Origin: Notamacropus eugenii
Taxonomy: Eukaryota; Chordata; Mammalia; Diprotodontia; Macropodidae
Direction of reading: 5' to 3'
Length of the DNA stretch: 64,000 nucleotides
NCBI RefSeq assembly: GCF_028372415.1
Contig: NC_092879.1
Span: 92,721,741 to 92,785,740, forward strand
Shown here piece by piece: positions 1 to 9,883 of this stretch; the first letter of the stretch is position 1, and each line of letters begins with the position of its first letter. The notes under the pieces were generated by a model. The model was given only the letters and a program-made list of their open reading frames with translations. It made no database searches and was not told where the DNA came from. A program made the translations under genes and the position numbers.

Positions 1-120
1 GGAATAATCAGAAGCAAAAGAAATTTCTTAACCTTAAAGAAGGGATTAAAAAGAAAAAAGAAAAGTATTAGAATCTAAGGGGATGCCTTAGATTAATTCT
101 TAGATAACAGGAGAGTAGTT

Positions 121-480
121 AAACAAATAGTGGTATATGAATATAATGGAATATTATTGCACAACAGAAATGATTCAAGAGATGATGTGGAGAATCCTGG
201 GTGATAACACAGGGAAGTATGCAGAACCAGGAGAATAATTTATATAAGGACAGCAACATGGCAAAGAAAAACAAATTTGAAAGACTTAAGAACTCTAATC
301 AATAAGATCAACCACGTCTCCAAAGGACCTATGATGAGGCATATTCCCCATCTCCTGACATGGAGGTGACAGACTCAGGGGGCAAAAAGAATGTGTCACT
401 GTGCAGATTCATTTTGCTTGACTATGTTATTTGTTACAAGGGTTTTGTTTTTTCTCCTCTTGGTTAATTTGACAGGGAGG
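121..480 (+). mobile_element. LINE-1 3' end fragment (marsupial type)
   Basis: The text around GAATATTATTGCACAACAGAAATG, the purine-rich stretch with AGAACCAGGAGAAT, and the later CTCCAAAGGACCTATGATGA block follow the marsupial L1 ORF2 end and 3' UTR. Diverged, with many gaps. Confidence 0.6.
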
Positions 481-784
481 AGTTGGAGAGAAGGACCTTA
501 GCAATAGTGATGCCTCCCAAAAAAGGCCATTGAAACTTTTTTTAAAATGCATACAAGAAAACAGAAGTTCAGAAGGGAGTGCAGATGAGCAGGATAGTTT
601 TGAAAGTAATACGTGGAATTTACTTGCTTTTTTAAGAAAAAGCAAATGGCGTGAAATGGAAATTCATGGTTTCCGATCAAATCCTCTTTGTGTGTGTGTA
701 TGAAAATGCTCTTTTTGATGCTTAAGTTCAGAATGAAAAATAAAATTGAAAAACTAGAGGCAGAATAATTGTCGGGGAAAGGCG
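481..784. other. no recognised feature
   Basis: AT-rich DNA between an L1 fragment and an old purine-rich repeat; nothing identified. Confidence 0.3.
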
Positions 785-1200
785 CTAGCAGCTGAAGGGA
801 GCAGGAAAGGCTTGGTGCAGGATGTGGTGCATGAACTGAGGCTGGAAGCTGGAGCGTAGAGGGGAGAAGGGGAGTGTAGCCAAGCTAGACTTGGGGGATG
901 GAGGGAGGAGGAAAAATAGAGGGCCATGGTGACTGGTCCCAAGGATAGGGAGGATAGGGTGGAATAAGTCTGGTAAGGTAGGTTGGGTCCAGGTCATAAA
1001 GGACATTTATTGCTAAGCAGAGGAGCTTCTATTTGTACTTAGAGGTAATAAAGAGTCACTGGAGTTTATTGAGTAGGTTAGTGACATAGTCAGACCTATC
1101 TGTGCTTTAGGAAAAGTGTTTTCAAAGCTATGCGAAGAATGGATAGGAATAAGGAGAGACAGGAGGCAGAGAGACCTATTAGGAGGTGAGTGTTGCACAT
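785..1200. repeat. old purine-rich dispersed repeat, copy 1
   Basis: Shares phrases such as 'gtgacatagtcagacctatctg', 'aggtcataaaggaca' and 'gagtcactggag' with segments at 45320-45600 and 53620-54000. Noncoding and of unknown family; it looks like an ancient LTR or internal retroelement segment. Confidence 0.45.
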
Positions 1201-1449
1201 TTCTATGTATTATAGATTATATGCTGGAGCCAGTTTGACCTTGCTCACGAGAGCTGATTGTTAAATTCTCAGTGTAAACGTTTACACCTTAGAAATTGGC
1301 AAAGGCTACAAATTATGGCTTGATTTATTGTTTTGTTGGTTGTGTAGATTAAATAAAGTGATGCAGAAAATATGAATAATGCAGATTAAACTTAAAAGTG
1401 TCTTGAGTACATTTTTTTGGATAGCCAATTGTTAAACACTTACCAGCAA

Positions 1450-1575
1450 ACTCCTACTACAAACTCTTTGAGGTCAGGGACTGTTTCAGTTATTTTTTCC
1501 TTTGTCTCCCTATCCCCTAGAATAGTACCTGGCATTGAGTTTACTTTTAATAAATGCTTGTTGAATTGAATTCAG
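1450..1575 (+). mobile_element. L2 LINE 3' end
   Basis: Contains the L2 tail pattern: 'ctctttgaggtcagggactg', then a stretch matching 'cctggcattgagt' and the terminal 'aataaatgcttgttgaattgaat'. Confidence 0.7.
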
Positions 1576-2039
1576 TTCTCCAGGATCAAAACTGATGATT
1601 CTTATCCCTCAGCGTTCAGCCTTCTTTTAAGATCATTTTTATTAATGTTACTGTAGTTCGTGTAGACGTCGTTTGGGGTTTTACTTACTTCACTGAAGCA
1701 GAACAAGTCCCCTCGTGATTCCACGGGATGTCTCTTCAGGTCGCCCCCAAGGCCTCTCTTGTCAGAACTAAACAGTCCATAGTCATATGACATGGACTCC
1801 AGGCCTTCTCCCACCCCATTCTCTCTGCTCTGGATGTTCTCCAGCTTCTAAGTGTCCTTTATAAAAGATGTTCCCTAGAATGAACATAGAGAATTCTAGA
1901 TGTGTATTGCTCAATGTAGGATCCAATGGGATTATCACCTCCCAATCCTGGTTACTGTGCTTCACATGCATCCTAAGCTTATATTTGTTTCTTCAGACTG
2001 CCATATCATGGTGCAGAGGGGAGAGGGGAAGAGAAGGAA

Positions 2040-2310
2040 ACAAGCATTTTTATAGCCCCTACTATGTGCCAGATATTGAGCTAAGTGGTTTGTTTTTCTT
2101 TTTTTTACAAATATCTCAGTTGATCCTCACAACAACTCTGCAAAGTAAGTGGTATTATTAACTCCATTTTACAGTTAGGGAAACTGAGGCAAACAGTGAC
2201 TTGCCAGGGTTACACAGCTAGGAAGTGTCTGAGGTCAGATTTGAACTCAGGTCCTCCTGACTATAGTCCCAGTGCTCTGTCCATTGTGCCATCAGCTGCC
2301 TCTAAGTTAA
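2040..2310 (-). mobile_element. CORE-SINE (MIR/THER1-like) nested in L3
   Basis: Reverse-orientation SINE with 'ccattttacagttagggaaa', 'cttgccagggttacacagct' and 'gatttgaactcaggtcctcc' blocks. L3 sequence resumes on the far side ('acattgttgacttgtatta'). Confidence 0.75.
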
Positions 2311-2325
2311 CATTGTTGACTTGTA

Positions 2326-2565
2326 TTAAGGACACTGATAAAATGGAAAATTTCCAGGGGAGGACAACCAGCATGAGAAAGAGTCTTGAATCTGTGACAG
2401 ATGAAGATCAGTTGAAGAAACTGAGCAGGTTTTAATTGGAGAAAAGAAGACTGGGGACATGATTACTGTGTTCCAGTATTTGAAGAATTGTCAAGTGGAA
2501 GAGGCTTGGGGATTCCTATGTGTATGGACCACTGAGGTACCCTTCAGCTCTCAAATTCTGTGATC
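2326..2565 (+). mobile_element. L3/CR1 3' tail in forward orientation
   Basis: 'ggagaaaagaagactgggga', 'catgattactgtgttccagt', 'atttgaagaattgtcaagtg' and the terminal 'ctcaaattctgtgatcta' are CR1/L3 3' end features, opposite to the surrounding L3 copy. Confidence 0.6.
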
Positions 2566-3389
2566 TACTCTACCTCTCAAATCTTCTCCAAAATGCCATC
2601 TGGCTACTCCTTCCCCATCTTGTACTTGTGAAGTTGACTTTTTGAACCCAAGCTCATTTTAAGTTGAATTATTAAGTTCAATTCAATTCAATTTAATAAG
2701 TTCAATATTAAGTATTAAGTTGAATCTAATTAGATTCAGCCTAAGGTTCTAGCCCATCATGATCTTGACTCCTATTCCCAACTTTCTGTCATTCATGAAT
2801 TGGATAAGCATGCCATTTATAACTTTGTCTAAGTCATCGATAAAACTGTTAGATTCCTGGGACACTCAAACTCTTTCCATGTCGACCATTGAATCTTTAA
2901 TAACTATCCTTTGGACAATCCAACCAGTGTCAAAGCTATTTGACTGCACAATTGTTTAGCTCATGTTTCTCCATCAAATGTTCTATTGAAACCAACATTC
3001 CCCTGATTTACCATTTTTGTAACCATGTCAAAAAAGACAGCAAGATTATTCTGGTATGTTCTGTATTTGATGAGGTCAGCCTAGCCAGCCAAGGACTAGA
3101 GGTCAGGAGTGGAGCTGGAATTGCAGATGGGAATCTAGTAACCCTCATCCCCTGCCTTTCCCTGGATGGCCACTTGTAGGGTGTGTTGAGGTGGGACTTC
3201 CTTTGGGGGTATGAGTTCAGACTCAATGGCCTCAAAGTTTCCATCTAGCCACTTCTCATGCTTTCCTCTGTTCTCTACTTGAAACAACTCTACCCTTGAA
3301 ATACAAGGTCATTAGCTTTGGGGGAACATCACTTGAACATCCAAACATGAAGTTTGTGAAGCAGTTCAGCCAGCACATTCATTGGCTCA

Positions 3390-3570
3390 TAGGGTCTTTG
3401 ACTTTGAGATGGAAGAAACTTTAGAGATCATTAGGTCCAAAGACTTCATTTAATAGATGAGGAAACTGAGGTTCAGAGATGGAAATGATTTGCCCAAGGT
3501 CACAGAAAAGTAGGTAGAGCCAGGCCTTCAACCCAGGGACCTCTTATTCCATATCCAGTATTCTACCTCT
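3390..3570 (-). mobile_element. CORE-SINE fragment
   Basis: 'agatgaggaaactgaggttc' and 'tttgcccaaggtcacagaaa' are reversed MIR/THER1 core blocks. Confidence 0.65.
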
Positions 3571-4429
3571 CTACCTAGATAGGACCACATCTGCCCACCC
3601 TGATTTGGGGTATTAAACATCACAAGAGAACAACTAATACTGCCTTTGGCTTCATGAAAATGAAATGAACACTCCCATCACGTCTTTAAAGATCAGTCCT
3701 AAAAGTTCCCTGGCACCCTTCCCCTCCCCTCTACCATCAGTCACTCCATCCATTCCATGGGAACAAAGTGACCTCTACTACAGAAAAGTCATCCAGCGAT
3801 TGCAGTAACAGTCAAGGGAAGGAGAACAGTGAACCAATCAGGAGGCACCTGAACATGCTTGAGCAGGACAATTCTTATGGTGGAAAGACTTTGCTGCTTT
3901 CTTTTGTCTAGGTTAGGTTTCAGGAAGATAACTTGGGGTTGGTTGTTTTAGGGGTCATTGACTTGGGATCAGAATGAATAGAGGAATAGGAAGAAATTAT
4001 TCTCTAGGGCTCTTCCCGTGTCCCCATGCTTGGAATGCATGGCCATACCTGTGCTTTGGTTTCCAGCGGTCACTCTCACAAACATCTCTCATCCAAAGGA
4101 TGCTGTTCGTTACTATTCATTCTAGGGAGCTTTTTGTAGAGCTGAGAAGAATGGGGCTATCTTGAGAATTCATGTATGCTTCATGTGAGACGTGAAATAC
4201 TGTCATCTCTGAAGAATGAAAACAAACACCCCCTCCCTCCAGAATGCAGTGGAGAGGAGAGCAGACTGCGACACATTATGAACAAAGGATGATGTCATCA
4301 AAGAAAAGATCAAAAATGTAGGCTAATTCCATGATGAGAATGGGGAATAATTGATGGGGTAACCCATTTCCTCCATCGGTAATCCCTCACTCGACCCTAC
4401 TATTCCCCGTTGACCTTTGTTGCTTCTTT
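3571..4429. other. no recognised feature
   Basis: Mixed-composition DNA without a recognisable repeat, conserved exon or promoter; small open frames only. Confidence 0.3.
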
Positions 4430-5935
4430 CTTTCCTCTCACTGTCTTCTGAACTTTCTGCAGTCTGTTTTCTGACCTCATCACTCTACTGCAACTGCCCT
4501 TTCCAAAATCTTATGCGCCAAGTGTGATTGTCTCTTTTCGGTTCTCATCCTTCTTGACTTCTCTGCAGCATTGAATACTCTCTCTTTCCTTGGTCTTTAC
4601 GATGCTGTCCTCTTGCTATCCTCCTTCCTGTCTGACCACTTTACTGACCTACTGTCCAGATCATGCCCTTTGACTGTGGATATTCCCTAAGGTTCTGTCC
4701 CAGGATGGTTTCTCTTTTGTGTCTATGCCCTTGTAGTCAGCTCATCAGCTCCCATGGGTAATTATCACTTTCATGTAGGTGACTCCAGGACCTCTATATC
4801 TAGCCCCAGTGTCCTGGGTTCCAGGCCTTCATCACCAGCTCCCTAGACTATCTGATATTTCACCCACCATGTTCCGCATGTTATCCCAAACTCAACATGT
4901 CCAAAACCAGCACCTCATCCAAACTCCAATCTTGGTCAAGGACACCTTCATACTTCCAGTTACCTAGATGTGTGACCTCAGGGTCATTCTCAACTCCTTC
5001 CTTTCACTTACCACCCATATTCAGTCTGTTGCCAAATATTGTCACTTTGACCTTTCTGACATCTCTCATACATGTTCCCTTCTCTCCACAGAGCTACCAC
5101 CCTAGTTTGACCCTCATCATTTTTCACCTGAACTAGAGCAACAGCCCCTTAATGGTTCTCATTGATCCAAGTGTTTCCCCTTCTCCAATCCATCCTCCTC
5201 ACAGCTGCCCAGGTGAATTTCCTACAGCTCAGATCCATGCCCCTCCTTCTTCTACTCCCTATGGCTCCTTTTTACCTTTAACATCAAATACAGACTTCTT
5301 TGCCATTTATGATCTGGTCCTAACCTTTCTTTTGAGCCTTTTTCTATCTCATTCCCCTCCATGTACTCTGGAGTCTAATCAGACTGACCTTGTTCCTCTG
5401 CACAGTTGCTCTGGCCATCCCGCATGCATGGAATGTACTTCTTCCCCCTCACCATCTCTGGGGATCCCTAGTTCTCTTTAGGGCTCAGCTCAAGTGCCAC
5501 CTTCTACATGAGGCCTTTCCTGGTCTCCCTAGATGTTAGGTCTTTCCTCTCCAAGTTAGTTTTGCATTTACCTATATATGTGCATGTTGTCTCTTTCATG
5601 CTAGTGTAAGTTCCTTGAGGGCAAAAACTCTTCTTGGTTTTGTCTACTTTGGGCTGCTAGGTGGCACAATGGCTTGAGTGTTAGACTTGGAGTCACCAAG
5701 ACCTGAGTTTAAGTACTGACTCAAACACTTACTAGCTCTGTCACTATGAGCAAGGTGCTGTACCTCCCTCCCTCTCAGTGAGGATATGGGGATAATAATG
5801 GCACCTGCCTCCAAGGGTTGTTGTGAAGATCAAATAGATAACGAAGTGCTATGTAAATGCCCACTATGATTGTGATTTGGTGTTTATAAAAGCCTGTTGC
5901 TTAGTAGGTGCATAATCAGTTCTGACTGATTAATT
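4430..5935 (+). mobile_element. L2 LINE, about 1.2 kb of 3' half, split by a SINE
   Basis: Pyrimidine-rich L2 sequence runs through blocks such as 'ttgacttctctgcagcattg', 'aactcaacatgtccaaaacc' and 'cttgagggcaaaaactcttc' to 5640. It then resumes at 5880 with the L2 end 'ttgcttagtaggtgcataat'. The interruption at 5645-5878 is a CORE-SINE. ORF2 traces are degraded. Confidence 0.75.
5645..5878 (+). mobile_element. CORE-SINE (MAR1/THER1-like) inserted in L2
   Basis: Begins 'ggctgctaggtggcacaat', continues with 'agacctgagtttaagtactg' and 'gggataataatggcacctg', and ends 'aagtgctatgtaaatgccca'. It falls inside the L2 tail, so it is younger than that L2. Confidence 0.8.
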
Positions 5936-6308
5936 GGTACCCTTGAGATAGTAAGAGAAATAGATGGATGGAGGGGCTATCTCAGCCTCGTCGGGGTTCA
6001 TGGGAGGTCTCCATCTCCATCACTGAAGGGAGATCCAGGTCCATTGGAGTAGAACAAGGCAACAGTGGGTGGTCTGTAACATCCTTTGCCTCATGGACTC
6101 CTCAGGCTTGGCTTTGGCCAGAGCCATGATTTGATCATCACTGTGTCTCCCGTCCAGAAGCTTGACCTCCGCCTTTTGGATCCTTCACTCCATTCTGTTT
6201 ACTCCTTGTACCATATCCACAGCGAGCAAGGCAGGCTGGGAAGAAAGGCAGCGTTGGGTGGTGGGGCTTGTCCAGGGCCTAACGTAGCCTCTCTCTGCCC
6301 CTCTTCAG

Positions 6309-6475
6309 GTGCTCTTGGCCCCCTGCCCTACCTTCTCCCTCCATGTGCTGCTGTTCTGATGCAGCCCATGGTCATGCAGGGATGTCCCTACACGTTCCCA
6401 CGATGTCATGAGTGGCGGGCAGCTGACCAATCCCAGCACGACGGTGGCCTCAACACCACCCGCCCCCAGCCTCAG
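6309..6475 (+). CDS. DRP2: DRP2 first coding exon with the start codon
   Basis: The acceptor (polypyrimidine tract ending TTCAG at 6303-6308) opens an exon with about 50 bases of 5' UTR, the ATG at 6359, 39 codons beginning [12 protein letters not shown], and the donor CAG/GTAAGA after 6475. The start is chosen because this N-terminus is the one I know for mammalian DRP2; the frame is also open upstream, but only because of the intron. Because the exon has an acceptor, at least one upstream noncoding exon must exist; I could not place it, and it may lie in the repeat-rich first 6 kb or outside the window. Confidence 0.9.
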
Positions 6476-9400
6476 GTAAGAGCCCTTTGATTTACTGAGG
6501 AGGAAACTGAATCTCCAAGGGGGAAGTAACTTGCCTAAGGCCACTCAGGAAGTAAGAAAGAACCCAGGCTATCTGGACTTGAAATCCAACATTCTTTCCA
6601 CAGTCCGCAGGATCGTAGCAGAGATTTAGAAGAGGTCAGGCAGGTCAATGGAGGAGGCCCAGAAGGCCACACATTTCACCCCAGGCCCTCGGCCTCCAAA
6701 TACAATAATTGATTTTGTCTTTCAAATGGTACCACTGGGTCTGATGGAAAGCCTAGACTTCAGGTGGATAGACTCCAGCCACAGACAGCCAGGGCATGCT
6801 GCTACTCGAAGAAAGGACACCTTTGTGTGTGTGTGTGTATACAGGCCCCCTCTGCCCCCACCCTTGGCCTTTTGAAGTTGGCCTGGAGGGTCTGTTCAAA
6901 TAGGGCCTGCCTCTGGTGGCATTGAGGTAGGCTTTCCTTCCTTGCTACCTTGTGGGAGGAGTTCAGAGGGTTAGGTGAGCAGAGCAGCCCCCTCACAACT
7001 GGAGGCCTACTTTAGCTGGGAAGGGCTAGGTTGGGTGGTCCTCTGCCCCGGGAATGCCCCGGTGCCAGGTCTGACTCTTAAGGGCAGACCATGCCCTCTG
7101 CCATTCAAGGCTAAGGAGTGAGCACCACTAGCTGAGTCTATTACTGTCCTTTATCTCCTTTCTACCCGCTTTCATTCCAGTCTAACTCTAGCCATCCTGT
7201 GGGGAGCTTCATCTGTCTCAAGGTCTCTGTCTCTAGTGAAAGGAGACCCACCAGAGGCTTGTCCAGGGAAGGTTGACCCTATCTTCTCCCAACTCCTTAG
7301 GGCCCACAAGCCTGGAGATATCTGCTTGTTCTCAATCCAGCCCTAGAGCTCACTTCTTGACCCAGGACAATAGAATACAGGGCCCTGGGAGAATTTGGGT
7401 GATTGGCCTCTTCCTAAAGGTGAAGGATGAAACAACTTGGGAAAAGTGGCCCCACTTCCCCTACCCCTACCCCAGCCACCAACACTGAGTGCTCATCAGG
7501 AGAGCTGCCAGGAACATGAAGGAGAGAATTGGTTCACTATCTTTAGGCTGGGGGGGAGGAAGGGAGAAAGTGGTATCTCCCCAGTCTGGAAACCAGGGGC
7601 TCACAGCTGGGTCTGCAGTGCTGACTCACCAAGGAGGGCCGCGGGGGTGGTAGCTAAATATATGGTAGACAGGGAGGGAGCATAGCACATGGGGACATCT
7701 CAGGAGAGATACAGGGGGAAGAAGGTGGGACAGTCAGGAGGTCTACGGGAGAGCTTTCTTCTGGCTTGTCTTCCAAGGAGTGAGATGGAGAACTTGGAGC
7801 CTCTGAGAGTTTCAGCACAGATAGTGATACCCTGGGCAGGAGATGGCATTGGCCCAAGGCATGGGCATTTGGAAGTACAAGACCAGGCCTGCAGAGTTCC
7901 TCAGTGGGCCACACTTGAGGCCAGCTGAAGGTTTGCTACCTCCTTAGAGGAGCAATCTGAGGTCCTGTGCTCAGAGGACCTGGCCATTTCCCAAAGGTTG
8001 GCAGTTCGAGGTTAAAAGTGCAATTTGGTAAGTGGTGGTGACATCACCCTGCTCCCTGCCCTGCCCTGGCTGTTTCCTTCCATCATGCCTGGGCCCTTGT
8101 GCTCAAGGCAGACCTAGCCTGATAGCATGTCAAAGCTGGAAAGGACCTTGGAAGAAGGAATTGGATCCCCTCACTTGGCAGAGCAGAAAACTGAGGAAAC
8201 CCAGAGTCAGGGTGGGAAGGTGGGGGCTTGGTCAAGGTCACATAACAAGGTAGTGGCAGAAGGCAGTCCCCAGGTGAGCAGTCCAGTGCAGCCTGGCCTT
8301 TCCAGGCCAAGCCCTGGGAGAGCAGTAAGCCCCAAAGGAAGGACTGTGGCCGGGGGAGCAGGGAGCAGAGGCCCAGCTCTGAGGTCATAGGGGGACGGCC
8401 TCAAGATAGAAGGCTGAAAGAAGGGCAGGAGTTCCCCAGGGCAAGGAGGCCAGAGGAGGCCTAGCCCTATTCCAGGGCAAAGTAGGGGTGGGAGGGGAGG
8501 GCCCATCATAAGAGGGCCAGGCAGCTGGGACAGCTATTCCTGTAGGTGGGCCTGAGCACGGGAACAATGTGCAGAAGGTTCTGTGGGAGCAGCTGAGGAC
8601 AGGAATGGAAACCAAGCCTTTTGGCAAAAACAAAGTGTTTTCCATTGGGAGGGGGCAGGGAGGGGGAGTCTCCAGGCTTGGAATGTTAACCTTTCCCCAG
8701 GCAGGTCTGCTGGGAGGAGGGGGGAAGGTAGCGCTAGAAGGCCTGGCCAGGCAGAGACCCAGCAGAGGCCTCCTGGTCCCCAGATTCCTGGAGCCACGCT
8801 GACTGGGGCTACTGAGGCCAGCCATGCCTCTTGCTCTGACACTGTGTATATCCCCAGAAGCCTCCTTCCTGCTGTCCAGCCTGGGGGCTTCTTCCCTTCC
8901 AATCCCCACCCCCCTCCCACAGCACACATACCTCATTTTGGTGAGGCAGGCTCACTAGCCCACTTGACCCCAAGGTTATGTCCCTTAGGCTCTGGCAGGA
9001 GGCTTCCCCCATGGCTCTGACTCAGCCCCCATCTTTCATTGTCTATGACTGGAAGTCAGTGAGGCCTCTCCTTATATCTCACTTTTGACGGCCTTGGGGA
9101 CCCTGGACAAAGGATGCAGGCTCTCTGAGCCTCAGTTTCCCTGTAAAACAGAACAGTCTAGTACCCACCTCACAGGGCTGTGTGGGGATCAGATGAGAAG
9201 GTATGGAAAGCACATTTCCACAGCAGCTGTTATTAGTATGATGACTTCAGGATTAGGGAGCTCTGTTGCCCAGGTTTAAAGCTAGGCTGCATGGCCTGGA
9301 GTCAGGGAGACCAGAGCACAAGTCCAGCCTCAGACACTGATTAGCTGTGTGTCTGTGAACAAGTCTCTTCACCTCTGTCTGCCTCAGTTTCTTCAACTGT

Positions 9401-9811
9401 GAAACGGAGACAATAAGAGCACCTGGCTGTCAAGGTGTGAGGATGTACTTAGCCCAGTAGCTGGCTCATAGTAGGTGCCCTTCCATTCCCCTTCTCTCTG
9501 CTCTCCCCCTTCAGTATCAGGGGCACCTTCTACCCTTCACTCCCAGCCCTGGTCATGCCAGTATATACTAGTCACCCCCTGAAGGGCCCCCCTCTTCAGG
9601 CACGGTAAACCTTGGTGTCCCACTCCTCCTCCACCCCCCCCCCAACCAGAATGAGCCAGGAGAGACAGAGACAGAGAAAGAGACAGACAGAGATTGAGAG
9701 ACACAGAGACAGACGTAGAGACAGAGATTAAGAGAAAGAAAGAGAGAGAGAGAGACAGAGACAGAGAGACACAGAGAGAGACACAGAGACAGAAAGACAG
9801 ACATAGAGACA

Positions 9812-9883
<72 letters not shown>

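Larger units (their letters stand above)
1795..3080 (-). mobile_element. L3/CR1 LINE, reverse orientation, broken by two insertions
   Basis: Reversed L3/CR1 text is continuous in order at 1795-2012, 2303-2335 and 2567-3080: 'gatgttctccagcttctaa', 'gggattatcacctccc', 'ccatcttgtacttgtgaagt', 'gaattggataagcatgcc' and 'accatgtcaaaaaa' blocks. The gaps are filled by a CORE-SINE and by a forward L3 tail, so those arrived later. Confidence 0.65.

Noticed and set aside
6086-6358. N-terminal extension of DRP2 upstream of the chosen ATG
   Set aside because: The extra codons run across a clear splice acceptor at 6308 and do not match DRP2; the conserved protein starts at 6359.
8385-8936. 183-codon minus-strand open frame in DRP2 intron 1
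   Set aside because: Pro/Ser/Gly-rich frame caused by GC-rich DNA; several overlapping frames are equally open and none resembles a known protein.
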